This document shows positions 1 through 9,191 of a stretch of 25,993 bases of DNA, piece after piece. Within the stretch, counting starts at the first letter, position 1. Every line of letters starts with the position of its first letter. The position numbers and the translations under genes were made by a program. Origin of the DNA: Chara braunii (taxonomy: Eukaryota > Streptophyta > Charophyceae > Charales > Characeae). The stretch lies in assembly GCA_003427395.1 (NCBI GenBank), contig BFEA01000249.1, forward strand, positions 595,061-621,053, given 5' to 3'. The notes beneath the pieces were generated by a model. It did no database searches and had not been told where the DNA came from. It saw only the letters and a program-made list of their open reading frames with translations.

Positions 1-630
1 TTCAGATGGTCAAGAAAGGGGAAATGGGCGCGCAAAAAGTTGAGCGGGAGAGAGAAAGAGAGGGAGAAAAACAGTTACGAGGAGAGAGGAAGAGGGGGCG
101 AAGGAAAAAGGAGCGCTGGAGAGAGTGATGCGGGGGACAAAGAGGAAAAAGCTTTGCATGCGTGGCATCGTCAACAAAAAAAGAAAAAGGCACCGAAACA
201 GTTACAACTTGCCTACATCCTAAACCAATTCAAAATTGAAATCACCATATCCGCGCGCGGAAGAGCGACGCGGGAAAAGAAAGTCCTACGCCTATTCGCA
301 TCCCCACAAAATTCTGAGAGTTTTCCCTAACGCGACCGAAAACGTTCACACATAAAAAGGACACGTCGAAGTTCCGCTTATCCCGGAATACCCAACTGTC
401 GGGCCCAATTCCCAGTGCGCTCGCTAAGGCGCGTGTAAATTCCTATGCATTTCCCAACGTGCAAAAAGAAAAAAAGCAGAACCGAAGAATCACAAAAGCT
501 TCCGGAAGATGGGGGCTCGAAACGCAGCACCCGAAATCAAGAAAAACGAAACGGGGTCTTTATGGGGTGGGTATGATACAAGCGAAAAGGGTACGAAAGA
601 TAGCACGGTTTCGGGAAGTAGTTCGTCACA
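1..630 (-). repeat. LTR-like direct repeat, left copy (truncated by window edge)
   Basis: This stretch matches 11268-11896 in the same orientation, apart from about 23 substitutions and a few 1-bp indels. Similarity stops sharply after GTTCGTCACA at 630. Read on the minus strand the repeat therefore begins TGTGACGAAC, a typical LTR terminus starting with TG. Relative to the minus-strand gag-pol this would be the 3' LTR. The plus strand is strongly purine rich (GAGAGA tracts near 45-130). Short ORFs here look like low-complexity by-products. The outer end lies outside the window, so the full LTR length cannot be stated. Confidence 0.75.
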
Positions 631-660
631 TATGTGACGCGCAGGGGGTTCCAAAACTAT
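631..660 (+). other. Possible primer-binding-site-like sequence next to the left repeat
   Basis: Two bases after the repeat end at 630 the plus strand reads TGTGACGCGCAGGGGGTTCC. Allowing one missing G after TG, this resembles the complement of a tRNA 3' end: CCA, a discriminator A, a 7-base acceptor strand, a 5-base T stem AGGGG and then GTTCCAA, close to the expected GTTCGAA complement of the T loop. That is the layout of a retrotransposon primer-binding site, but for a plus-strand element, opposite to the gag-pol here. I cannot name the tRNA. Positions 625-638 are also a perfect 14-bp palindrome. It may be chance. Confidence 0.25.
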
Positions 661-1019
661 GCGATCTCCTGATTGCATGTCACGGCGGAGAAGGAGAGAG
701 GGAGAGAGAGAACAGAGTGATGCATGAGGAACCAAGCGTCTCAACAGACGATCCAGCCAGAGCCCATGTTGATGCCATCTTCAATTGCCATCGTGCTGCT
801 GGATTCATCGATGGTCGTCCAGGTGACGCCATCATCGCCCGCCGGTTCTCTGTGTGCCCTGCACCCCAGGTTGTCACTGCTCGTCGAATCAGAGCGTAAA
901 TTGACGTCATCGTCGATGGCGTGATCTTCGCGAGGCTTACTGATTCGTGCCTTTTTTTTTTCTTTTTTTTTTTCCGCCGATTAGATGGAGAGAGGAGGAA
1001 ATAGTCAGGTGATCGGGAT
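661..1019. other. Non-coding stretch with a polypyrimidine tract, inside the element
   Basis: No convincing reading frame is seen. A GA-rich tract lies at 685-712. At 951-975 the plus strand is almost pure T with one C, which on the minus strand is a purine run of the kind used as a polypurine tract just before a 3' LTR. It lies about 320 bp from the repeat boundary at 630, too far for a standard tract, so it may be only a homopolymer. Confidence 0.4.
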
Positions 1020-1682
1020 CTATCGCCTAGTTGGAATGGGCCAGTAGAGGCGGTACATGGAGGGGAGCTCACGGGGACGACGGGGTGGAAGTGGGGGTAG
1101 GTAGCGATTCATCCCTTCCATTGTCACCGGAAGCTCCTCATATCGGATGATCCGGTGGAAGCGATCGCCCCTATGAGGGAGGGAGGCGAGGTAGTCGCGA
1201 TAGAAGGAGGAAAGGGTGAGGCGGAGCGCCGCTCGAAAGAACTCGTAGTGGCGACAGGCGGGGATTGTCCCCGTGGCTACGCAGTAGACTTCTACCGCGT
1301 TGCATCGCTCCCATGCAGCGCTGAACAGCAGGATATGCCAGCAGAACGTGGGGGCAGCGGGTTGAAAGGATGGGTGGGGGTAGACGGTAGCAAGTTGGCG
1401 GGTAGAGTAGAAGTCACGGAAAAGATGGGGAAGGAAGGGATGGAGGGGAAAGGTGACGGGGGCACGGATCTGTTTGAGGGTGAGAAAATCAAGGGGACGA
1501 CGGGATAGCGTCCGAGGTCGAAGGCCTATCGCCCGCATCGGTACGTGGGCGAACTGGGGGACGGGTGGGGCTGGAGGAGGAGAGGGATCTGCTCCATCTC
1601 CGTCGTGAGGTTCTTGGGGAGGCGGCTGCGGGGTCGCCATCTTCGGGCTTCGGCGGCTCCGGATTCTTGGTGGGATCATCAC
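1020..1682 (-). CDS. Accessory ORF 2 of the gypsy element, unknown function
   Basis: An open frame of about 220 codons at the far 3' end of the minus-strand element. The first ATG is near 1679 and a second, before a proline-rich ATPQPPPQEP stretch, is at 1640; I cannot choose between them. The N-terminal 50 residues are proline rich and probably disordered. The rest is mixed and rich in aromatics and arginine (FRDFYSTRQ, WERCNAVEVY), suggesting a folded domain. It overlaps the end of the preceding ORF (1489-2628) by about 190 bp in another frame. I recognise no domain. Its place after integrase is where env-like or other extra genes sit in some plant gypsy elements, but no signal peptide or membrane segment supports an envelope role. 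It could also be a frameshifted continuation of the preceding ORF. Confidence 0.5.
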   Translation of the reverse strand: MMIPPRIRSRRSPKMATPQPPPQEPHDGDGADPSPPPAPPVPQFAHVPMRAIGLRPRTLSRRPLDFLTLKQIRAPVTFPLHPFLPHLFRDFYSTRQLATVYPHPSFQPAAPTFCWHILLFSAAWERCNAVEVYCVATGTIPACRHYEFFRAALRLTLSSFYRDYLASLPHRGDRFHRIIRYEELPVTMEGMNRYLPPLPPRRPRELPSMYRLYWPIPTRR

Positions 1683-2628
1683 CGATGCGCAGGCTTGCTC
1701 CGCTGGCGAATTCTAAATGGCGTTTCCCGGCGGTGATTTCTTCCTGCTTGCGTGCGGCCTCAGGATCTTCCGCTTTTGTGCCCGTGCGTACAGCTTCCTC
1801 CGGCAGGGCTTCCCACTCAGATACGGTTTCTTCTTCCTCCTCTTCTTCTTCACTCAGCTCGCCCTCACTATACTCGCTATAGCTTCCTTCCTCCGACGTT
1901 TCCTCGTCGTTGTCTTCTTCGTCATCGTCGATCACCACTTCCTCCGCCTTCGGATAAGAGGAGTGAGGAATGATGTCGTAATGCTTCAGATACTCTTGTC
2001 GTGATGGTAGCGTATCTTCGTCCCGGGGTTCCTCCAAGCACGCAGTCCACTGAAGGTACGGATCCAACGACCGCTCGAGAACGTATGGTGCGGGGCTGTC
2101 GTCACTTTGCGAAAAGATATCAGGCGAGAGATCGTCCGCCAATTGTACGATCGGCGCGATGAGCTCCTGCGCAATCAACTGACGGCGGCCCGGTCGTACC
2201 GATCCAAAGAGAAAGTCGACAAGGTCACCCTCGACGTTAGTTCTCCAAGCTTGTACGATCAGCAGCTCCAAATTTTCGATCCACGCAGGATGCTCACTGG
2301 TCTGCGTCCACGTCACCTGTACTCGGGCCGAGCAGAAGGACAGCTCGTTAAAAGTTTCGCGCCACAGCCGCCAATGCCCAGGATTAATAAGCGGGACAGA
2401 GAGAGGTTCAAACGAGAAGGAAAGAGAAGGATGAAGATTGGATTGCCATAACGTGGGGAAAAGAGAGGGGAGACCGAAGATAGAGAGAGGAGCGAGGGGA
2501 TCATCAGGGACGTGGGAAAGGGACGAGGGTGGGGATCGCAACCGGCGGCTCGCGCGGAGAACAACGGATCTCGCCAAGATCCGGTGCAAAGGTCGGGAGG
2601 AGGTTATGCCATGGCCGGGCAAGACCAT
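1489..2628 (-). CDS. Accessory ORF 1 of the gypsy element, acidic protein of unknown function
   Basis: An uninterrupted frame of 379 codons downstream of integrase, starting at a true ATG at 2628. Residues about 1-80 are basic and hydroxyl rich. Residues about 85-190 look folded, with many Trp and Leu (GHWRLWRETFNELSF, AWIENLELLIVQAWR). Residues about 225-275 are extremely acidic, with a run of eight Glu. The C-terminal 100 residues are Pro/Arg/Ser rich and probably disordered. From memory it resembles a protein type common in Chara braunii gene models, which would fit a repeat-borne gene; this was not checked. It has stayed open while gag-pol collected many stops, so it may be younger, selected, or simply lucky. 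An acidic tract could act in chromatin or nucleic-acid contacts, but no function is assigned. Confidence 0.55.
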   Translation of the reverse strand: MVLPGHGITSSRPLHRILARSVVLRASRRLRSPPSSLSHVPDDPLAPLSIFGLPSLFPTLWQSNLHPSLSFSFEPLSVPLINPGHWRLWRETFNELSFCSARVQVTWTQTSEHPAWIENLELLIVQAWRTNVEGDLVDFLFGSVRPGRRQLIAQELIAPIVQLADDLSPDIFSQSDDSPAPYVLERSLDPYLQWTACLEEPRDEDTLPSRQEYLKHYDIIPHSSYPKAEEVVIDDDEEDNDEETSEEGSYSEYSEGELSEEEEEEEETVSEWEALPEEAVRTGTKAEDPEAARKQEEITAGKRHLEFASGASLRIGDDPTKNPEPPKPEDGDPAAASPRTSRRRWSRSLSSSSPTRPPVRPRTDAGDRPSTSDAIPSSP

Positions 2629-2662
2629 GTTGCCACTTGTTGGACCCTTGCTCCGTCCACTC

Positions 2663-2983
2663 TCACAGCGAGGTCAAGATCGCGGTATGCCACCGTGGAT
2701 TGAGCGAACTGATGTCGCCGCTGAAAGCCGCAACCGTGGTGACGTGGCTCGTTCCGGGAGCCGCTCGCCGATGGACTGCGATTACTTCTGCCAGTACTAC
2801 TGCCTGTGAGTTCCCTTCGAATCGAAACGTGGCGGCAGCACACACACCCACGTCGCAGAAGAACTGCGCCAATCGCCGAAGATCCGTATTAAGCCGTGGA
2901 TGACGAACTTGCCGAATTTCCGAGATATGGCCACGTGGCTGCAACAGCTGTTCGTCAAGAGCCCGCTCCGTGATGAAACTCAT
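2663..2983 (-). CDS. Small ORF directly after integrase, unknown
   Basis: A frame of 106 codons whose ATG at 2983 overlaps the stop of the integrase-tail frame in an ATGA arrangement (stop 2980-2982). The product has a mixed, globular-looking composition (RLAQFFCDVGVCAAATFRFEG) with no recognised domain, signal peptide or membrane segment. It could be the true C-terminal part of the polyprotein reached by a frame change, a separate accessory ORF started by re-initiation, or a chance frame. The overlap makes the first two worth considering. Between it and the next ORF (start 2628) there is only about 35 bp. Confidence 0.35.
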   Translation of the reverse strand: MSFITERALDEQLLQPRGHISEIRQVRHPRLNTDLRRLAQFFCDVGVCAAATFRFEGNSQAVVLAEVIAVHRRAAPGTSHVTTVAAFSGDISSLNPRWHTAILTSL

Positions 2984-4391
2984 GGCGAGGTCGGAGAGGA
3001 GGAGGAAGGGTTGGAGGGAGAGAGCGGAGAAAGAGTTAGATCGTCGTCGTTCTCCTTGCTTTCGGGGGAGGGAGAGGGAGGAAGATGAGAGGGAGGGAGA
3101 GGACGAAGGTAGGAGGTATGCTGGACGATGGGGACAAAGCTATGGCTGGCACTAGCCTCAGGCGCAATGCGCACCGTGTTGGCGCCGTTAGGACCGAGTT
3201 CGATAAAAAAAAAGCAGCCAGAGAACTTGGGAGCGAGTTTGCGGTCGCGTGCACATTTACGTACCTGCACTAGGTCCCTAATTTATATTGATGCTGGGGC
3301 CCAACATTTCCATTCCGAGCCTCGTAGCTACAGACCTGCCTACCGTGGGCCAGATCGGTCATCCTTTGTCTTTTTCGGGCTAGCTTCGGAACGGCCCGCT
3401 CCATTAATTCGGTGTACCTTTTAGCCTTGGCCTTGAGGGTTGTACATGTGTCTCTACCCCCTGCTTTGGCAATTTCCGAGTTACCCCGGTAGTCGACACA
3501 GGGGAGGCTATTAGTACGAAGCTGAAAAGGGGTAAACCCCATGAATTCGTGAGGGGTGGCCCGGTGGATCCCGACGATCTGATATACGATATCGGGCCAC
3601 GGACGCGTGTCGTGTGCCGCTAAATTCCTGCGAAGGGCGGTTTTAATCATACAGTTGGCGTTCTCAGCCAACCCGTTCGACTGGGATACGTGGGGTGCTG
3701 TACGTCGGAGCGTGACGCCCCTTCGTGCGAGCAGTTCCTCTACTTCTCCCTTAAATTCGTACTCATTGTCGGTTAGAATTTCTTTCGTATCTAGATAGGT
3801 ATAGAGGAACCGTTCGATGTACGTGGCTATTTCTGCGGCCTTTCGGGTCTTACAGGGATAGACCTCGATGTACTTGGAAAAATAGTCTATTAACACTAAC
3901 AGGATAGAATATTCACAGCGATTTGGGCCAGGTGGCACGTCGATATCTGTTGTGTCCATACGGACTCGTTGAAAGGGGCGCTCTACTTCCGTTGGTACTA
4001 TCGTGTTTGGTCCCCGTATTGGGGCGCGATCAGCGGCACAGACCAGGCAATTGGCGACAGTGTATCTGACATCATCTCGTATGTTGGACCAGAACCATTG
4101 GTTTTGGTCTGTAGTTGCCTCTGTGACACGTATCGCGAAATGAGCAGCCTGTTCTTCGTGAGCCGATCGGATCCAATCATATCTCTGGAATGGATGGGAA
4201 ACCGTCAACCACGACCCCGATCCGTCAGTTTTACGCTTCTCCAAATGACCGTTGATCCATCGATAGTCCCGAGATCTCTCGGTTGCCCTACGTCTGTCGT
4301 GGTTGGTGAGGTGTCCCAATGATAATCCCGCTAATTTCGTCAACAAAATTTTATCCGTCCAGACCTCCGCTCGTCGGTAATTTTCGTCGTA
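2980..4391 (-). pseudogene. Ty3/gypsy integrase, frameshifted near its C-terminus
   Basis: Integrase inserts the cDNA copy into the host genome. Visible in order: an N-terminal zinc-binding HHCC region (HEEQAAH, then NCLVC), the catalytic core with D in MDTTDID, D in TDNEYEF and E in NGLAENAN (DDE triad complete), and a C-terminal domain with RDRKLAPKFSG and an LGPN stretch. The first frame ends at a stop at 3270-3272. The C-terminal domain continues in a different frame down to 2980, so about one base is missing near 3272-3277. The upstream frame is continuous with the PHD-like module, broken only by TAG at 4392-4394. No chromodomain is seen; the tail is Ser/Pro rich instead. The family call is firm and the protein as assembled is not functional. 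Confidence 0.9.
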
Positions 4392-4769
4392 CTAAGGGTC
4401 GTCTGTTTGGGCGGCCTCGAATCGAACCTCCGTGGGAAGTTTGTTCGTTCTACACAGGGGGCACCTCCATTCCTTGCTACTCGTCCGATATCGAACGCAG
4501 GCCCCGTGCGCACGATTGACAGACGTGGCACATTCTACCCAATCGACAAACCCGGTTTCGAAAGGATGACAGTCGACCCCATAAACCCATGCAATACACG
4601 TACAATTTATCGGGGAGGGTGGCAAAGAAGGCTGAGGAAGTGAGAGAGGCAGAATTAGTAGGAGAAGAAGGGGTTGCAGAGGCAGGTGAGGTAGCCATGA
4701 TGACAGAGGAGGAGAGATAAGACCGAATCGCGGAGAGGGTAGAATCAGACTATTTGATCCTCGTATCAC
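4392..4769 (-). pseudogene. PHD-finger-like module between RNase H and integrase
   Basis: This 125-codon segment is in the same frame as the RNase H block before it (separated by TAA at 4848-4850) and integrase after it (separated by TAG at 4392-4394). Residues 28-54 are Leu/Pro rich. Residues 56-106 carry C56-x-C58, C80, H88-x2-C91 and, after a Trp at 101, C103-x2-C106 (WRCPLC). The spacing of the last five ligands and the Trp two residues before the final CxxC fit a C4HC3 PHD finger. The expected fourth Cys is Ser83, which is one base away from Cys (TCT versus TGT). PHD fingers read histone tails, so such a module could guide integration toward certain chromatin; that role is inference. A RING-like or other zinc ribbon is an alternative. 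Confidence 0.5.
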
Positions 4770-4854
4770 TTACTGCCTGTCTCTTATACACATCTAGATG
4801 TGTATAAGAGACAGGGGTAGAATCAGACTATTTGATCCTCGTATCACTTACTGC
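4737..4854. other. Sequencing artefact: Nextera/Tn5 junction adapter flanked by a 40-bp duplication
   Basis: Positions 4777-4795 are CTGTCTCTTATACACATCT, the 19-bp Tn5 mosaic end, and 4796-4814 are its exact reverse complement AGATGTGTATAAGAGACAG. Back to back these form the 38-bp palindrome of the Nextera mate-pair circularisation junction. The 40 bp before it (4737-4776) are repeated exactly after it (4815-4854). This is untrimmed library adapter built into the assembly, not a genomic transposon. The 78-bp insertion keeps the reading frame of the minus-strand polyprotein, so it does not explain the nearby stops, but the local sequence and any scaffold join here should not be trusted. Confidence 0.97.
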
Positions 4855-5207
4855 TTAGACAAGATCTCTACTTGGCCGTACCGAGGTCCAACCTCCTGTT
4901 CGGGTTCGTTCCACGGAATCACCACTTCACTCTTCGGAACTTTCTCAGGCCGGTGCAGTCGTGTCAGTCCGTCCGCATTCCCGTGTCTCTCGTGCTTCCG
5001 ATGACGAATGTCAAAGTCCATGCTCTGTAGCACCGTTGCCCATTGCCCGATCATGCCAGAGTAATCCTTCGATTTCTTCAGAGCCAACAGGGGCTCATGA
5101 TCGGTTACCAAGGTGAACTTCCGCCCGTACAGCTAAGCGCAAAAGTGACTGATTCCCCAAAGAGTCGCATAGCATTCTCCCGTCGGAGCGGCGTAGTTGC
5201 GCTTGCA
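4848..5207 (-). pseudogene. Ty3/gypsy RNase H domain (C-terminal part)
   Basis: RNase H removes the RNA strand during reverse transcription. On the minus strand downstream of 5207 the frame reads PTGECYATLWGISHF, then a TAG at 5133-5135, then YGRKFTLVTDHEPL, ending with RHGNADGLTRL, the usual tail motif. Catalytic acidic residues are present in TGE, TDH and NADG. The N-terminal part of the domain, with its first Asp in LITDW in place of the usual DAS, lies in the reverse transcriptase frame. The frame changes at a run of five C on the minus strand (plus 5208-5212). The block stops at TAA 4848-4850, inside the duplication beside the adapter; without that stop it would run into the PHD-like module. 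Confidence 0.85.
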
Positions 5208-6970
5208 GGGGGCACCAATTTGGACGCATACTCCACCACGCTCTCGAGTCCACTTGGTCCCACTGGGGCAAGGATAGTCGAAATTGTCTCTAGCTGCCAG
5301 TCAGTGATGAGAACAAAAGGCTTTTCGGAATTTGGTCTTATAAGGACCGGAGCCAAAATGAGAGCGGCCTTGAGTTTCGAGAACGCTTGATCAGACTCCG
5401 GCGTCCAGATCAACGGCTGATCTTTGCGCAGCAGATTCGTGAGGGGTCCCGCGATCGCCGCGAAGCCTTTGACAAATCTTCGGTAGTACGAGGCCAGGCC
5501 CAAAAAGGCGCGAACTTGCCTGATAGTCGTGGGCACCGGCGCATCTCTGACAGCTGCCACCTTCTGCGGCTCTGGTTGGAACCCCTTGTCTGTTACCACG
5601 TGTCCTAAGAAGGAAATAGTGGTAAGGAAAAACTGGCACTTCTCGAGCGCCACCTTGAAACCCGCATCTCGTAATGCATGTAGAGCCCATTCGATGTGTT
5701 GCACGTGTTCTTCGTAGGAACTGGAGTACACCAGAATGTCGTCTATGTACACAATCATGCAGTAGTTGATGATGCTCTGCGCCAAACGAGTCTTCCGTAC
5801 GAAATTCTAAAAAGTCATATCCATGGTTCTCTGAAAGGTCGCGGGAGCATTGCAGATACCCATTGGACATCGAATCCACTGCCACGTACCCTCGAAAAGT
5901 ACGAACGCCGTTTTCGGAAAATCTTCTTCTCAGACAAGAAGATGATGGAACCCATGGCGAACATCAAACTTACTGAAAAATCGAGCACTCCCAATCGCAT
6001 CCAACAACTCATCAATCCGGGGGAGGGGGTACACATCCTTGATCGTGATATCATTCAATTTTCGATAATCAATGCAAATGCGAATCCCTCCGGCCTTTTT
6101 ACGCACGATCACTACGGGGAAAGACCATGGACCTATAGTGGGTTCGATCCATCCATTAGTTTCAAACTCCTTAATCCGCTGAAAAGCAGCTGCTCTTTGA
6201 GCTGGCGAGTATCGGTAAGGAGTGCAGCTAATGGGCGGATGTTTTTCCGTGAGGACGACATGCTCGATCACGTTAGTCAAGCCGATATCATTATCATGCA
6301 CGCTCAGCACCTCTGCATACCCGTTCAAAACATTGATTAGTGACTTTCGAAGTTCCGTGGGGACGTGGCTTAGTAGGGTGATCGTTGATTCCCCATGAGT
6401 CTTAAGGGGTATGTCGATCAGATCAACCGGCCGCACCCTTCGATCGTAAACACTGGAAAAGATAGAACTACTGGTGCGAACAGAAAAGACAGTCACAATC
6501 ATCTGTGATTCAGCGGGGCTGATCATTTCGGTTTCTTTAGTTTCGGCGTCAGTTTCTGAGTCGGTCGAAATCTGCTGCACAGTCAGTCCTGTTAGGTCCG
6601 TTATCTCCTCCATTAGATCAGGCACATCATCTACCGGCGCTTCTGCCTTCTGTTCAATCAAAGCGATGGCCGCCCCCGTCGTTAGCAACGATCTGGGCGG
6701 GAAAACAGAAACGTCTAGATACTGTTTCATTTGTTGATAACGTGTTCGTAAGGAAAGCGCTCCCTCATACAAGGTGCGAGGGGGTTCCAAATCATTAGCC
6801 AGGTCAGACACTTGTAATATGGGTTCCCCTAGGAGGACTAAAGGACTGACCTGGGTTTTCGGAGGCGCGAGCGTGCTGTCTCCTGAATCCACGTGGAAGC
6901 TTAGGGTTGTGTCGGGGCACACTTGAAATTTTTCGGGAATTTCGTGTTCGAAAAGTTCGACCAGTTGCTT
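5208..6970 (-). pseudogene. Ty3/gypsy reverse transcriptase and start of RNase H
   Basis: The reverse transcriptase copies element RNA into DNA. Visible in order: a linker of about 200 residues rich in acidic residues, WIEPTIGPWSFPVVIVRKK, RICIDYRKLND, YPLPRIDELLD, FFSKFDVRHGFH, then the catalytic YIDD loop, FLGHVV, and the connection FLGLASYYRRFV with LIWTPESDQAF. Two in-frame stops break the frame: TGA at 5930-5932, just after the FDVRHGFH motif, and TAG at 5807-5809, shortly before YIDD. The sequence between the stops still encodes recognisable reverse transcriptase (CPMGICNAPATFQR), so they are point mutations, not deletions. The frame is continuous upstream with the protease apart from TGA at 6971-6973. 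Confidence 0.92.
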
Positions 6971-7672
6971 TCATTCATCCTCACTAGACAGTTCTTCTTC
7001 GTATTCCTGTTCCCCGATTTTGCTGCTGATGTCCGAGGAAGAATACTCCTTGGTATCGATGCATCGAATCATCCCTATTTGGGCTGAGTTAGGAGTTCGT
7101 TTTATCGTTCGGGTGGAGATTCGCAAGGGAACAGTTTGCGGCTTTCCCCCAGTTTGTGTGAGCACCGGTTGCTTGGAATCAAAATGCAAATGTGCGCCCA
7201 CCGCCATCGCCCAAGGTAATTCTAACAACATAGAATAGGAACGCACATCTATTACTAGTGCGTTAACAAGGACGTGTACTCGTCCGACCTTCACAGCTAC
7301 ATTCTCAATAACACCCACGATGTTCATTGCTTCCTCGTCGGCAGAGACATAGTTATCTTTGCCAGATTGAGGAAGAATGGATCCAAGTCGTCCCGTCTTT
7401 CTAACAGTGTCTAATGATATGGCCATTGCAGAAGACCCTGTGTCGATAAGGGCGTTAAACGGTTTGCTCCAAACTTCACAATCACATTCCGCGCTCTTCC
7501 ACAACACCGGCCGAGCTCGTACGAAGTGATCCTTCTTGGCTAAAGAGATCGCAGCTACTCGTGCTGCTTCGGGTTCACCCGTTTCAGGTTCTGGTGGCGC
7601 AACATCCTCGTTTTCCTCCTTTTTTTTTAACAATCGCTGTACGCGCTGGTACGTGAAGCGCTTTTGATTCTT
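6971..7672 (-). pseudogene. Retroviral-type aspartic protease of the gypsy polyprotein
   Basis: This protease matures Gag and Pol. The active-site motif is FNALIDTGSSAMAIS, and a later ILGLPW-like motif appears as LLELPWAMAVGA, fitting a pepsin-like retroviral protease fold of about 100 residues. The frame opens after TAG at 7673-7675 and ends at TGA 6971-6973, after which the reverse transcriptase follows in the same frame. The N-terminus is Lys/Glu rich and starts near an A9 run on the minus strand (plus 7620-7628). Gag lies one base out of frame upstream, so a frame change between gag and pol is needed, as in many gypsy elements. Confidence 0.85.
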
Positions 7673-7706
7673 CTAACATTGTTGTAACGGTTTGTCGTTT
7701 GCAGCT

Positions 7707-9182
7707 TCAGATATGGTGAGCAAGTGTCCCACCGGGATCGGAACACTGCTTGAGCGCTCGTAACACATCGATTTCGCCCGTCCTAAACTGTGGACCGGGA
7801 TTAGAATCGCGATCGACCCATTCAAGATCATCAGGGGCCGATCGGATCGCCCCAATCATGTCTGCTAGGTGAAGATACTCGAGTGGATCGACCACGTCAA
7901 CAACATCAGAGGAAGAAGATCCCGATGTTGACGCTATTGCCGTTGAGAGGGAAGGCTGCTCATATGCAACGAGTTCTCCTCCTTGGGCCGTGTCCATCAA
8001 TGCGGCCATTCGTCCTTGGTTTAGAGCAACAAGGGCCGCAGCCGGCGGGGGTTGATTACGTTTTGGTTGCGGACAGTCCCGGGCAAAATGTCCGGACTGT
8101 TTGCAGTTAAAACACTCGATCTTTCCTGCTGGATTAGCCAGGTGAGGGAACTGTGGTGGATAGTCAGGTGCAGGCGGGGCAGGCAAGAGAGGAAAGGGGG
8201 CGGGGGCAAGTCGAGCAGGGGCTGGGTTGGGCTTAATTAGCCTGCTCATTATTTGTTCCATCCGCTCCATGTGAGCGGCCTGCATTTGAATCAAGTTGCT
8301 CATCCATTCGGACTGCTTGGTAGTGGCCGTATGGATCATTTGGGCGAGATGTAAGTTGGTTACGGTCGGCGAAGGGGGTTCGTGAGAGATTCCGCTCCTA
8401 ACTGCCGTTATCGGTTGATTCGTTGGGGGAGAGGAAGAGGAAACAGGCGGGACATCGGAAGCGATCCCGTTGGGAAGGTCATGGTCGAGGCGGGGATAAA
8501 ACCGTTCTACTGCCCTCAGCCACGATCACCTTTTAGCCGCTACATTCTGTATGGTATCTGTAATATCTTTATCTCCCTGACTGATATATTTTTTTGTATC
8601 AGCCAAGTCCAGTTCCAATGCTTTAGCGATGATAGCAGATAGCTGGTGTGTCTTCGGCGGGACCTTTTTCTGTAACTTCCCTTTCAATGTCGGACTTCGT
8701 AGATGATCAATGAACAAATCTCGAGTGGACTTCTCGTCTCGCCCAAATTTGTCCAACGTGGTTTGAAATCGATCCACGAAATCGGGCAGCAATTCCCCTG
8801 GTCCTTGTGGCCGAGTTTTGGGCACGTACCAGGCGGCATATTCACTGACCGTATCGAATCGAGCCAAGAATGCTTGTTTGAAAGTATTCCAATCTACCCA
8901 CGCGTGCTTCCTAAACCAATCATGCGTCGTATTTCGAAGCAGCAAGGTAAGAACGCGGGGAAGGTCACCCGCGCTGTATCCTTGAGCCTCAACGACTTCC
9001 GCTCAAGCTTCGGGGTGGGTATGATTAGGGAAGAAGGGGAAGGGGGCGGGAATGCTAACCACTACCCTATTACCGTCCACCATTGGTATAGCTGGTATAG
9101 CAGCACCAGATATAGATCTGGTCACTGGACGATCTCGGCGAGCGGGTGGGGGACTTCTTCTTCTACCTCTCGCCAGTTCGAC
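7707..9182 (-). pseudogene. Gypsy Gag polyprotein with CCHC zinc knuckle
   Basis: Gag packages element RNA into virus-like particles. One minus-strand frame runs from 9182 to 7707, with in-frame TGA stops at 9003-9005 and 8526-8528 and a terminal TGA at 7707-7709. The retrotransposon gag core lies about 8955-8620 (HDWFRKHAWVDWNTFKQAF, then PGELLPDFVDRFQTTLDKF). A Pro-rich stretch follows, then one zinc knuckle CFNCKQSGHFARDC near 8115-8074, and an acidic/Ser tail. No natural ATG start was found at the 5' end: several stops lie just upstream of 9182, and the region before the first TGA is Pro/Arg rich. All three TGA codons could come from CGA. Confidence 0.88.
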
Positions 9183-9191
9183 TTACTATCA

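Noticed and set aside
459-924. Plus-strand frames near the left repeat
   Set aside because: They cross the repeat boundary and GA-rich DNA and show no recognisable protein features.
4777-4814. Natural Tn5/IS50-like transposon ends in an algal genome
   Set aside because: The two mosaic ends abut with no cargo and exactly form the commercial mate-pair junction, with the flanking sequence duplicated; contamination is the simpler explanation.
5391-5885. 164-codon minus-strand frame within the reverse transcriptase region
   Set aside because: It is a shifted reading of the reverse transcriptase; the conserved motifs, including YIDD, are in the other frame.
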